Source: Lotus japonicus (lineage: Eukaryota > Streptophyta > Magnoliopsida > Fabales > Fabaceae). From it: a stretch of DNA of 64,000 nucleotides. The notes beneath the pieces were generated by a model, which made no database searches, was not told where the DNA came from, and worked only from the letters and a program-made list of their open reading frames with translations. Positions 24,205 through 36,139 of the stretch are shown one piece after another. Location: NCBI RefSeq assembly GCF_012489685.1, contig NC_080044.1, positions 74,696,732-74,760,731 on the forward strand, in the 5' to 3' direction. The position numbers and the translations under genes are program-made. Each line of letters starts with the position of its first letter. The stretch's first letter is position 1.

Positions 24205-27082
24205 TGTAACGCCCCAATTTCTCAACTGAGGAGTCACATTAGTAACCTAACAAAGTCTAAGGACTATTTCGTAACCCTAAGAAAACACGATAATTTTTTT
24301 TTTTTCCTTTTCAAAACAACCAAACACAGTTTATACATATTATAATCTTAATTAAACAACCCGTTCCCGACATAATAATAATAGTGTCTTACATCATCAT
24401 GAACAAGTTTCCAAAATAAGTACGCTCACTTAGACAAGTGGCGAATATAAGGTTTAAACAACAGAGTTTTCAGAAGGAAAAGAAACTCAAACATAGTCCT
24501 CCAAAAAGGGAGAAGCAACTGCTTCATCCACCTCTACTCGGCCGCCCACGGTCACCAACTTGAACAGCTAAGCTTCAGCGGAAGGCTCTCCATCGCCTAA
24601 TAGCGTTAAGCGCCCAAACAACAAATAGCAAATAGAAAGGGTTAACTCCATGCAACTACCATGTATAAAAGAGAAAATCATGCTATTCGAATTTAATTAT
24701 CTAGCATGGTAAATAACCTAGCAACCTAACTCATCTCATATATCAACATCTTAACATAGATTAACTCAGATAATAATAACCTTAACAATGTAACATCAAA
24801 TCAGATATCAATAAAACAATAACTATAATTCAACAACATAGGGTCAGGTGTTAGTTCCCTATAATGCAACTATATGCTGCTACCAAAATGGATCGATCAG
24901 CAACGTCTCACAAGACGGGACGATCACGTGGGACAATCACCACCACACCGCCACTTAACGCCACTACGGACGGGACAATCACGTGGGACAATCACCACCA
25001 CACTGCCACTTTAGGACATCTCGAAAGATGGGACGATCACGTGGGTCAATCACCACCACACCGCCACTTTATAACGCCTTAAAAGACGGGACAATCACGT
25101 GGGACAATCACCACCACATTGCCACTTCAAGTTCAAGCCCTAAATGTCGAGTTAGTCAACAACAATCCTTAACCTCAGTAATCACTCGAACAACAGTCTC
25201 AAATCCAACAATCAAATCAAGGTAACCACATGTTATTCATATTATCAACGAACATAACTCAATTCAATTGACAGAAACCAGTAAACGACCGAAGCCTCTC
25301 AGAAAACGGAGACACACGTCTCAATAAGTTTACTCGGCCGAAGCCTTCAGAAAACATTTGACACAAGCCTCAGAAACAGTCAATATAAGCAAGCATACAA
25401 CATTGCAAGCATAATAATCATAATCCAATGCCAATCAATATAAACATCTTCATCTCAAACGCATGCAGTGCGATAAAAGCAGGCAAGACTCAAAGACACT
25501 CTAAAACCGAGTTACCCTTACCTTCGTGAGTAGAAGTTGGGCATGGAAGTTGTGAACCTAGAACAAAGAAAACACATCATCAAAACAAGCTTCACTAGGA
25601 GTAACACGATTTACTAATACTAATCGAAATCGTAAAGAAAGCTTCTAAAGCTTCAGAGTTCCTATTTAGGCACAAATTGACAACGGAGACTTCGTTCGCT
25701 AAAACGAGCATAACTCGAGCTACAGAACTCGGAATGACACGAAACCGGCGCCAAAATTTCGACAATTGAAAGAGCTACGCAATGGCTCAGGTCATAGAGA
25801 CCCAAAAATTATTTTTGGACACGGTACCCAAGCAATTAGGTTTCGGCCACTATGGAAAATAGGGTTTTCGAACTTTTTCTTCGATCTAAATCAATTCCTA
25901 GGTATTCTTAGGCGATATCTAGGCCAGGGAAACTCTCAGAAAAATTATCGGGTCGAAAACTGTCGCAGGGGTATTTTGGTCAATATTTTTAGCTCGGAAA
26001 CTCAAAATCAGAATTTCGAAAAACAAATTGGATGAGCATGATCCTAACGACATTTATAACAACCAATCCTACTTACCCAGAAATGGGTTTTTCCAACAGA
26101 AATTGATCCCGGCGGCATTTCGGCGACATTCAGCAGAAAACAACCGGATATTCACGCTCTAGAGCACATAGGCAATAAGTTTAGACACTGAAATCAGCTT
26201 ATTTGGACAGTTTTACAAAAAGCTCAAAACTTTGAGCACAGAAAGACAGAGAAAAGCGACAGAATTGACGATCATAAGTAAGGAATAGTATCAGTACCTC
26301 GAGGCCTACGCGTAGCAACGAACGGAACGACGATCGGTCAAGATTTGGAAAAAAATCACTTTTCCTCCTTTCCTCCAAGAGCTCTCGGCCGTGTGTGTGT
26401 GTTTTGGGATTTTTTTGTTTTTTTTTTTCATTTTTCAAAGTATATATAGGAAATTGAAAACGTGAGAAAATGATTATTTCGCGATTCTGATTTTTCCTAC
26501 TGATTCCAACGTATTTTAGACACGATATTCTTCCCGTTGAATCTTCTAATTCTTCAAAGAAATATCAGTATGATTTTTGGTTTTCAAGGCTTGTTTTTTA
26601 ATGTTTACTGGCTTAAAATGCACTTTATGCACTTTTTGATTTTGACCTCGGATGCAGAAACTTCCTTCTGAAGAAAGATTTGGAACGTCGATTAGAGTGG
26701 GCGTATGCGTGTGGAATCTTCGTTTGAAGCTCCGAACAGGAAAAGTCTTCATCGTAGGTTAATTTAATAGCTCTAGAAAAACCAGGGATTCAGTTTCGGC
26801 AAACCTCCCGGAATTAGAATCGGACGTTCGTACATTCTAGGGTTTTGTATCGAAACGCTTAACATGGAAGGATTAAAAGAAATTTTAACATTTCTCTGAA
26901 GATTTTTGGAATTAGTTTCCATCGTGTCTTTAAGTGTAAATTAGTCGTTTACTAACGTTTTCTTCTTCATAATACTAATCCAAACATTAAACGAAAGTCA
27001 AGTTCCTCTCACGCTTACCCAGAATCCTATGCGTGAGCTGGAAATTATTTATTTATTTAATTCTAAAATTTTGGGTCTTACA
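24205..27082 (+). mobile_element. Solo LTR of a Ty3/gypsy-type retrotransposon (2878 bp)
   Basis: Begins TGTAACGCCCCAATTT and ends GGGTCTTACA, classic TG...CA ends. A perfect 5-bp duplication GATAT lies on both sides (24200-24204 and 27083-27087). No primer-binding site, gag-pol or second LTR is adjacent, so recombination has left a solo LTR. The long length and TGTAACGCCCC start resemble LTRs of Tekay/Del-type chromoviruses in plants (family assignment is inference). A four-copy tandem repeat lies inside. Confidence 0.9.
24914..25130 (+). repeat. Tandem repeat inside the solo LTR, 4 copies of 55-58 bp
   Basis: Units start at about 24914, 24969, 25027 and 25085. Each has GGGAC[GA]ATCACGTGGG followed by CAATCACCACCACA and TGCCACTT or CGCCACTT. 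Every unit therefore carries a CACGTG G-box core. Confidence 0.9.
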
Positions 27083-27087
27083 GATAT

Positions 27088-28990
27088 ACTTTGAGGTGAT
27101 TGAGAGTAAAATCTATGTGATGCAACAATTTTCATGTAGATTTTATTCTCTAGTTGTCGACTTGTCGGTTTTGATATTGGTCATAGATTTTCTCTAGCTT
27201 TGGTAAGTCAATGTGTTTTTTCTATTTTCATTAGGTTGTCATCCCATTTGTAAGTGTGTTCCTAATCACATCTCTAGTCAATACGAGACGTAATACTCTC
27301 TCAGGCTAGGTCAATGTCTTATTCTCATATTGAGATATAAACGGGAGCTTAAGATCAATTCTTTAATTTCAAATTTCAATTGGTGATCCAACAACGAGGG
27401 TTCTTATCCCCGTAAAGTGCTCACTCTCACAATCTATCTCACTTTTTTCCATTAGTACAAGTAAAACATTTGTTATCGATGACCAGAAGCTATTGGTAAT
27501 CACTAAAAAGAATCGGTTATGGTGATTTACCAACGCCTTACTGACATTCAAAAATTTATCAGTACTTAACTCGTTAGTAATTACCAATAATTTAGAAAAT
27601 ATGTCAAAATTTACCGACAATTCTTTTTGTCGGTTGACTAGATTGAACGAAAAAAAAACTCTCTTTGCAAAGAAAAAAGTACATCGTTGGTCGAAAGAAT
27701 CTATAATAGACTTTCATACTATATATTCAAATTTAGATTGTATCTAATTTTACCTTAAAAACTAACTTAAGGGTGACGAAAGTCCTTCCAGTTATAAATA
27801 CTTCATTAATCATATCTCTTATCAATACAACACTTAACATAGTATGTGCGACATGAAAGACAAATTCTACAAAGGAATACCCATAAATAAAAAAAGTTTA
27901 CAGCATCTATCTGCATCTAAAATAATGCTTGATTTCACTTGTGCTGGTAGAGTCATCATGTTGTTTGTTCTAAAACTAACAATTGACGAATCGCCAAAAT
28001 TTGCATTCCTACATGGAGTGTCAGATGCCCAACTGAACATCATCCCCAAAGAATTGCAAATTTCCAACCGCCAATATGTGCTCTGTTTCACATGCTCTGA
28101 GTTCAACATCTTTTTATGCACTCGATCGAGCATCCTAAAGGAAAGAAGTTTAAGAATTCACGTAGTAAGTAACAAATGCGTACGAGATGCTCTTGCTGTT
28201 GTACATGTTGAGGAAGTGAACTCACTCAGATATACCGAATGAATCAAAGAAGGAAACACAATGGGGACCCAGCAAACACAGGTGCTCTAACATTATGTTC
28301 ATATACAGGGCAAGAATCAAAATCAAGAAATTAAAGTGTTAAACTGTGATCGATGTACTGTGGTCCAATGTTATGTTACAGGAACTCACTTGTTGGTGGG
28401 GTAGCTATGGAATTGACAAATCACTGAGTATTAGCCTCTTGCAAAAACTCCCAGCTTTACTCTCATGATTGAGACACCCATGACCCATGTTTGTTCTGTT
28501 TCTTCTTATTCAGAGTGTCTAGTTTCTTTTGTTCATTATTCAATAAGAGCCCCCATAAGTAGTCCACTTCTATAGTATATATCCACCACATCAAATGAAA
28601 AATGGGAAAAGAGTTAATTTTCTATTTTGTGTCCGTAAAAAATCACCATAAAAATGAATATTTGATGTGGTAGATAATGTAGTCGTGTGTACATATTTTT
28701 GTGATGCAATTACCTTAAGAATAAAATATGCATGCATTTCCTAGTTCAAAATAAAATAAGGGTGTGAAAGATATATATTGAATAATACTAAAGCAAATGA
28801 AAGAGGGGGTTGATCAAGTAAACTAAGAATGTCATTTTATGTTATTGTCATGCTCGACAATCGAATTTGGTCTTTGGATTGCTTTGGTTGATCGTGCTCC
28901 AAACTTCGATAGAGGAACAATAGAAAGTCACGTGTAAAAGGGTCTGTGACGTTTAAGTTAGTTGATGATCTAACATAATAACAATATGTG
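27088..28990. other. Intergenic DNA
   Basis: Short open frames on both strands around 27844-28242 are not supported by any recognised domain or by codon character. No repeat boundaries were found. Confidence 0.35.
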
Positions 28991-29874
28991 AATTGTTATT
29001 CAGATCCCTCACAACTATTTAGACCCCTCAAATTATGAATTGTCCAAAATGCCCCTGTTTAAAAGAAAAAACTTTCCACTTTCCCCACTAACTCCCCCCC
29101 TCCCACTTCTCCCACTTCTTCAAACTTCCGAAACCCCCCCCCTCGCCCAAACACATTTCACTCATTTAAATCTTCCTCATTCAAAATCTCCCTCCCTTTC
29201 TCACGCATCCTCCTCCACTGCCTCCGCCATCGGTTCCTCCAGCGACACCGCAACCGAGTGGAGTCGCCGCCACCCCCATCGCCACCTTCTGCTGCCAACC
29301 ACCCAAGATTCTTCCCGAAACTCAGGTTCGTTACGCGACCCGACCCATTATGCTGTGGTTTTTATCGCTTTTTGTAGATGCGTCTGTGTCGCAGCTTGAA
29401 GGTGTGTGTTCAGAAAACACGCACTTTAAGGGTGCGCGTGATACGCACCTTAAAGGTGTGACCAAGACGCACTCTTCAATGCCTTTATGTTTTTGTTCTG
29501 TTTTGAGTCTTATGTTTCCAATGTTGGTTCAGATATGCCAAGAACAAAGAATTTGAATTTGCCCCCGGCCAACCGTTCTAGCCATGGTAGTAGAATCCCC
29601 CCACGGCATCGGTACGTAAGGAGCGTGAAGCCGCACTTAATGACTCATTTAATGAGTTTTACCGGTTGTTAACTCATGGTCAATGGCTGGTGCGTTTTTA
29701 ACGCACTCTCAAAGTGCGTCACCAACGCACTCTCAATGTGTGTTCGTGTGGCACTCGGAACATGAGGTTCAAACTGCGACTGTCACACAATTTAAAAATG
29801 CGTTCAAAAAGGATAATTTCGGATTTTAAAAAATTCCTTCCGTCTGAATAGTTGTAGGGGTCTGAATAACAATT
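28991..29874. mobile_element. Non-autonomous DNA transposon with TIRs, unclassified
   Basis: The left end reads AATTGTTATTCAGATCCCT then CAACTATTTAGAC. The right end is its reverse complement (GTCTGAATAGTTGTAGGGG then TCTGAATAACAATT), giving imperfect inverted ends of about 38 bp. The interior is unusual for this window: C-rich on + at 29070-29340 and then repeats of ACGCAC/GTGCGT motifs at 29400-29760. A plausible but imperfect TAACAATAT-like repeat flanks it, so the target duplication is not secure. No transposase was seen. Confidence 0.65.
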
Positions 29875-30224
29875 CCCTAACACTATATAACAATATATAG
29901 AAAGTGTGTGCATACCTCAATGGGTATCGGCGGCGCTTTATTTTATGAATGTGTTGGATAGTAAACAATATTTTTTATGTAGAGAATTTTGAAATATTAA
30001 GAAAAGTGTTTCTGAAAATGAATCACATATTGACATTAGACTGAATTCTTATTAGCCGTCATCAGTGTATTAAACCTAGGCCTAGGGTTAGGCAATACTT
30101 GAGTTTAGCCGTCATGTGTCATGGTGGGCCGCGTGGTGTGGCTTTAATTTGCCAATCAAACAACCAAACCACCAAGATTTAATTAATAAGAAATAGTTAT
30201 CATTCGTTCTTACCCCATTGAATT

Positions 30225-30447
30225 GGGTGACACCTAATATGCACCACTTTTTAGTGGTGCAACCTTGCACCACTATACCAATTGTCCATTTTATCCCTGT
30301 TAAAAAATTATTTTATAAAAAGAAAAAAATATTGGTATTACCGGGTGGATTTTGATGGGATTAATTTTTTGAACAGGGGTAAAATGAACAATTAACATAG
30401 TGGTGCAAAATTACACCACTAAAAAGTGGTGCATATTAGGTGGACCC
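30225..30447. mobile_element. MITE with 8-bp target duplication
   Basis: Starts GGGTGACACCTAATATGCAC and ends GCATATTAGGTGGACCC. The arms of about 75 bp contain a nested palindrome, CACCACTTTTTAGTGGTG, near each end. Both flanks carry ATTGAATT (30217-30224, 30448-30455). The 223-bp length, lack of coding and 8-bp duplication suggest a hAT-derived MITE. Confidence 0.85.
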
Positions 30448-30644
30448 ATTGAATTAAAGTACTCTGAATAGTCAATGTCATATCATTTCCATACTTTTAC
30501 CATCTTATCTTATCGACTAATGTCAAGCCCAACAGGACTCATAAAAAGAATTCGTAAATTTTAAGATATTTTGAAATTTGTATAAAATATAGGATTTAAT
30601 TCAGAAAAATGTCACGTGCACATAAGTGACATCTGCAATTAATA

Positions 30645-30795
30645 TACACCATCCGGTCACTATTATAAGCAAAAAACAACATTTTAGATTCATTAAATAA
30701 ATGATGTATCTAGTCATTATTATAGACTAGATACATCATTTATTAAATACATTTAAAAATTTATTTTTTGCTTATAATAGTGACCGGAGGGTGTA
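30645..30795. mobile_element. Stowaway-like MITE, 151 bp, copy 3
   Basis: Starts TACACCATCCGGTCACTA and ends TAGTGACCGGAGGGTGTA. The arms pair nearly all the way to the centre (TGATGTATCTAGTC). Third member of the 151-bp family. Confidence 0.9.
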
Positions 30796-30949
30796 TTAGT
30801 TAGTGATAATCTTAGCGGTCCCTAAACAATTACAAATGTTAGCGGCAGCTAAAAAACCACCACTAACACTATATTTTGGAACATAACTTATAGAAAAATT
30901 AATTTAAGGAAACAAAATTAATAATTCACTATTTTAGATAGAAAAGAAA

Positions 30950-31083
30950 TAGGTGGGAGGGGTAGCTCACTTGGTTGAGCTAAGGTAGAAATAGGTGTTG
31001 GAGATGGAGGTCCAGGGTTCGAACCTTGAGGAGGAGCATCTGTAATTACTAACAATTAACTACTAACATTTGCCTATAAAAAA
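30950..31083 (+). mobile_element. tRNA-derived SINE, copy 1
   Basis: Contains a pol III A-box-like TAGCTCACTTGGTTGAGC and a perfect B-box GGTTCGAACC about 45 bp later, then a tRNA-unrelated body ending TTGCCTAT plus an A run. A 14-bp direct repeat AGATAGAAAAGAAA flanks it (30936-30949 and 31084-31097), the signature of LINE-mediated insertion. Confidence 0.93.
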
Positions 31084-31236
31084 AGATAGAAAAGAAACAT
31101 ATTTAACCCATTAAACTATAGATAAACAAATCAGCACATATTGTAAGATAAGTCTTGTATTTTTTAAAATGAAATAATCATTAAAACATGTTAAGAAGTG
31201 TGTGTTAGTCCCATTCTCTACCTAGAAGTGAGGTAG

Positions 31237-31394
31237 TCCCCGAGGGTTAGCTCAAGTGGTAAGAGCTAGGGGACATGAGGGTGGGAGGGGAAGGTCCAAG
31301 ATTCGAATCCTGGAAGGGAACTTTGAAAGGAATTTCTAACTTACTAACAACTAACTACTAATATTTGCCTATCGAAAAAAAAGAAAAAAAAAAA
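31237..31394 (+). mobile_element. tRNA-derived SINE, copy 2
   Basis: Same family and orientation as copy 1: A-box TTAGCTCAAGTGGTAAGAGC, B-box GATTCGAATCC, body ending ATTTGCCTATC and an A-rich tail. Flanked by a 16-bp repeat with one mismatch (CCTAGAAGTGAGGTAG at 31221-31236, CCTAGTAGTGAGGTAG at 31395-31410). Its tRNA part and body differ enough from copy 1 to be an independent insertion. Confidence 0.93.
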
Positions 31395-31410
31395 CCTAGT
31401 AGTGAGGTAG

Positions 31411-33388
31411 AGAAGTAGGGAAGGACACTAGAAGTGAGGTTGCCTTGGCTTTTGTGTTGGGCCACAATAAGTCCTTATGTTAGTCAACTATGAATAATTC
31501 ATATGCAGAGTATATATTAGTAAGTAATTGTCATGCAACTACCATATATATTTATATAGAATTAGAAACAACATAAAAGGGGAGATAACTACATACGTCT
31601 ATTGCTCTTCAAAACTAGCTATCATTTGAGCCTAATTAGGTCAATGTCACACTAGCCTCGTCCACAATATATATTTTGAATTCCTAAAATGAAAGAGATG
31701 TGTGCGGGGTAAGGGATTTTTTATCTTTAAGCTTTACAAATTTTTCTTTTTTTATGGGAATTAATCTTGTTCAAGCCAAAAACATTTAATTCGTAGAACT
31801 CGAACCTAAAATCTTACATAATGAGTATCAAGATGTGTCACTTGAATCAACCACTCGTTGATGAGGGATAATGCCCTTTGTTAGAGTCTATATAGACTTT
31901 TAGGTCTTACGGTTTCGATTATAAGCTTTTCCTGAACTTCATGTCAACTGAGAGCGTCGATGCAGACCACATGGTATGTACATATTATCGAATACTATAA
32001 CAATACTCTCATGTCATTGATCATGTGCGAGGGTGGATGGCAAGGGGAATAAGTACTTACTTGGATGAATGTTAATTACTGACACCTGGTTTTTACAGAG
32101 AGAAGTCTTCCATGATAGTGAAGACGCTAACTCGGCGGATGAAGAAATCGTCGGATGAGGACCTCGCTGGCTAGTGGCTCGAAAGATGAAGAAGACACTA
32201 CGCACTAGTCACTTGCAGGATGAGAGAGTTGTTAGTCGCCATGTGCATCTTAATGAATCCTTTGCCGGCTAAAATCCAATGATGGCAACCAGAAGGAAGG
32301 GTGGGTCTTCCTGATCAATCCACAAGCTATCGAATCTGAAGTATGAGAGTTAAGTGTGACTTCACGAAACACTCGCCGCATCACTATTCATATCGACCAA
32401 CTCAAAATTCAAAATGAAAGCGAAAATAAAGTATGAATAAATTAAGATATACACGAAAATTAAAAGATGAGTAAAGTCAATGAAAGACAAAGAAAGTTGA
32501 ACAGATGGAATTGGCGTGGCCCATTTGTATGTGGTAGGCCAGAAGAGGGGACCATAGTCCAATTGGTTTGATGGAAGGAATAGTAAAGGAAAGGGAGTTG
32601 AGTTGAATGGCGTGGGTCCAATAGGTAAGAAGCACATAGGGGTGTCAGAATCTTTGCCATTTTAAGGTGAACACTATCAGCGTCAACCTTAATAGCACGT
32701 GGACCTTATGCCAAATTTGGCACTTCCCTTTAAACAAGTCACATCGCCAGTGGGCTCACCCTATATCACTTCTGTGTTGCTATCATATACGAAACCCTTA
32801 TTAAAACTAAACTCAAATGTAAATTAGTTTATGATAAATAAATTAAGCCTCGTAAAATTGGGAATACAGTCTGCAGAGATAATTATTTATTGGAAGAAAC
32901 TGCTATAGGTTTTCGAATATATGAAACACATGTACATAAAAGACAAAAAAAATTGTTTCACAATTGCTCAAGCCAAGACTTGTAGGTTGGACTTTTTTTC
33001 GCTCTTTGCTTTTCTGATGTTTTAGGTTCGTATTGGGCTGGCCTCCTTCACACTCTTGATTTCGTTTCTGTTTCATCTTGGTCGTGCCCACTTCACGATC
33101 CTGCTAGTTTATGCAAATCATGCCTACGTCATGTCCATTTGCTGTTGTTTATTTAATTTGTTGATTGCAACTTGATTATTGGTTCGTGTTTCTGATTCCT
33201 TACCATCACTTATGTGTCGGCTTCATTGGAAAGAGTTAGTGCTTTGGAGTTTCATTTCAAGATGCTCATGATAGGGAAAGACTTGTAGCCTTATAGGGTC
33301 ATGTGGATAATAGTTCTCCACCTCCAGATGCCAGTGCGACAAAGGGGGCATGAGAGACAATATAATGGCTGCCCATGTTGTTTATTGG
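31411..33388. other. Intergenic DNA, probably old retroelement sequence
   Basis: Sequence between 31900 and 32350 and between 33200 and 33388 is more GC-rich and resembles decayed retrotransposon sequence, but no frame or end could be defined. Minus-strand frames at 32362-32660 are not convincing. Confidence 0.3.
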
Positions 33389-33396
33389 TTTTTTAG

Positions 33397-34859
33397 CAGT
33401 GTTATCAGACTCGGACCGGTGATCGACTCGGTCGAGGCACTGGGTCAATGAGTCAATGGTTCAACCACTGGGTCACTGGTTGAACCGTTTGACTCGGTTG
33501 ACAGTAAAAAAAAATTCAAAATACCATAACAAAATACCATAACAAAATATCACAAAAACAACAAGGAATGTTTTACCACAATAAATTGTCACAACTCCAA
33601 ATAACATGTCACAACTCACAAATAACTGAAATAAATTTTGAGCATCATCAAACAACATCGGTTTAACGCTTTAATCACAACAAAAAGTACATAAACAAGT
33701 TTAAAACATAATTCAACAACCAAGGTCTTATTACAATGCTACATATAGCAATAACAATGCCAAGTTTCTTCATGTCCAAGTAGGAAAGGGAGGCAAAGCT
33801 TCATCCAAGGAAGGCATCACTTCATCATCAAATAAACTGAAAGTTTCTCCAGGTTTCTGTACCGGTGGTGGTGGTACTTCTTCAGGTTCAGTTGCTTCGG
33901 GTTCATTAGAACTCATTTACAATAAAAACATACAGTGTGATTTAGAGAAAATTTAACTAAAATAGAGAAAGATACAATACAACTAATAGATAGGACAGCA
34001 ATTTTCAGTTAGCTCATTGAGTGAAACACAAACAATTTTGCAATGCAGTTACTAACTTACTGTGTGTAGAAAAGGTAAAATGATTTTCAATGCAAATATA
34101 GATATCATCTCATATAAATAATTTCTTCAACTCAAATTCCAGTAACCTAGCAGGACTATATATATGATAGAGATGGTGTTTGGATAAACCCTTGAGAAAT
34201 ATAAGCATATCTTAACATCTGAACAACTTTAGACATCGTTCTTAATTAAAAAAAAAGTGATATTTTTTTATAAAACCAACAAAAAAGTACAGGGTCGTAA
34301 ATAGAGGAATTAGTGAACCTAGCTGAATTGTATGTCCATCAAATTAACAAAAATCAATTCGCCAAGAAAGGAAAAGAAAAGCAATCAGATGTTGTATTAT
34401 ACAATATAGCATATGTTAAAGCAGCTAAGCTTAAAATAGAAACAGAAAACTAGGAAATCACCAAGAAAGGAGAAGAAGCTCATCAGGAAGAAGAAGAATA
34501 AGAGCAAACCGTTGTGGAGCGGCGGCGGCGAAGGCTTGGAGCGGCGGCGGCGAAGGCAATCGATGAGGAAGAAATAGAATGGATGACCGTGAATGAGAAA
34601 CAGAGAAAGTTTGAAACCCTACTCTGAAGAAGAAACGACACAGTTTAGAATTTAAGTTTCAGTTTTTTTTTTTAAAATAGCGAACCGGTCCAACCGTAAG
34701 GACCGAGTCGCCGGTTTTTTAACTGAACCGGCCGGTTTTTTCCGGTTCGCAGCGGGTGGATTGCATGGCCGATCCGATGCTCGGCTCGAACCGGCATAGG
34801 GTCCGGTTCCCGGCTCAACCGATCGAACCGGCCGGTTCGAGCCGAGTTTTATAACACTG
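33397..34859. mobile_element. Non-autonomous hAT transposon (1463 bp)
   Basis: Starts CAGTGTTATCAGACTCGG and ends CCGAGTTTTATAACACTG, inverted ends beginning CA. A perfect 8-bp target duplication TTTTTTAG flanks it (33389-33396, 34860-34867). Both subterminal regions are packed with GGTTGAACC, ACCGGT and GAACCGG motifs, typical of hAT transposase-binding arrays. No transposase domain remains; the only protein-like frame is 48 codons on - (33916-33770, acidic, with EEVPPPPVQKP). Classification rests on end sequence and duplication length. Confidence 0.92.
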
Positions 34860-35022
34860 TTTTTTAGTACGTACCATTAGCCCTCAAATAACAACCTGCA
34901 CTCTTTTTTCTACTGCTAAGGAGATGTAGGATTTCTTAAGCGTGTGATAAGAACAATGTTACCGAATATTTTTAGTTCAAGCTTGACATAGCCACTTATG
35001 GTTAAGGAAATCTTTCTATTTA

Positions 35023-36062
35023 GAGTAAAATACACTCACTCCCCTCAAGATTTGCAAGAATGACACTCCACCCCATTCTTTTTAAAAATCTACACTCCAC
35101 CCCATTTTTTATAAAGGCAAAATTTAGTGACGAAAACAAATTCGTCACTACTAAAAACAAATTACTAATTAGTAAAAATTTAAATAAATTTAATGCATAT
35201 ACACTATCATACATTAATTTATGAAAATAATTTTACTGAATTAAATTTAAAAAAAACCATCCACTCTGTCTGTTAAGTCCACGTCCCATCTATCTCCAAA
35301 TCATATTTTTCACCACAAACGGCCACCACCAAGCATTTACTCCCTTTAACACGGCTCCACTGTCCCACAATGTGAAACCACATGGCACCACCATGCCTCA
35401 AAGTTTTGTTGCGACCTGAACCCCAGAACGTGAATCGCACATTCCTAAAGTCACTTGTTCAACTACTTCTTGTGAATTTCACCCCTTTAAGTTGTGAGCG
35501 AACGCTCGGTTGGTGGATTTCACCCCTAAAGATATTGTTGGATTTTGTTAAAAACGATGCTCCACCGCCTCGTTGGGCTCTAATAACCTCAGATCTACTT
35601 CATATTTTCATAATTTTGTTTCTCTATTTTCTTCACCCATTTGTGTTGCTTTTTTGGCCTACAACCCAATTTTGAAAATTGGAGGTATAAAGAGATTATT
35701 TTGATTAAAATTGAATTATCACCAAATATGAAAACACAAGCATGTTTCACTATGTTCGAGATATGGTTTGTAAATCGGGCAGGTGTGCTATTGCATAATT
35801 TGCATTGTAAATTTACGGAGGAAAAACGCGATTGAGAGAATGAGGAGGATTGTGATGTTTTCATTTTTAAATTTATTGGATTATATTGAATTTTTTTTTG
35901 AAATTATTGATTAACAATTTAAATAATAACTAATTATTAATGAAGAATATTTTTCGTCACTAAATTTGCCTCTATATAAAATGGGGTGGGATGTAGATTT
36001 TAGATAAAAATGGGGTGGAGTGTAATTCTAACAAACCTTAAGGGGGTAAGTGTACTTTACTC
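35023..36062. mobile_element. Mutator-like element (MULE), 1040 bp
   Basis: Starts GAGTAAAATACACTCACTCC and ends GTGTACTTTACTC; the inverted ends extend about 115 bp. A perfect 9-bp duplication TTCTATTTA flanks it (35014-35022, 36063-36071), diagnostic of Mutator. The inner region (about 35280-35870) has a different composition and may be captured host sequence (see findings). No transposase. Confidence 0.93.
35595..35864 (-). pseudogene. Possible captured GRF-zinc-finger-like fragment in the MULE
   Basis: An 89-residue frame with a Ser-rich start and NLQCKLCNSTPARFTNH, then HACVFIFGDN, and a basic Lys-rich tail (KKIEKQNYENMK). The spacing loosely recalls GRF-type zinc-finger proteins (C-x-C/H...T-x-x-x...C-x-F-F-x-W), but most consensus residues are missing. 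It would be a decayed gene fragment carried by the element. Low confidence. Confidence 0.25.
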
Positions 36063-36139
36063 TTCTATTTAGGTGTACTATTATGGGTTCCTATACAAGT
36101 GGGTTGAATATTCTACTATTTTACATGCTAGTGTTTCCA

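Noticed and set aside
25766..26035. 89-codon frame in the solo LTR
   Set aside because: LTR sequence; no protein domain.
27844..28242. 132-codon + strand frame and overlapping minus frame
   Set aside because: No domain recognised, and an equally long antisense frame exists; likely chance.
29040..29399. 119-codon Pro/Ser-rich frame
   Set aside because: Lies inside the inverted-ended element and reflects its C-rich composition; no homologue recognised.
30960..31030. tRNA gene candidates at both SINEs
   Set aside because: A-box and B-box are present but no cloverleaf stem pairing; tails and target duplications show SINEs.
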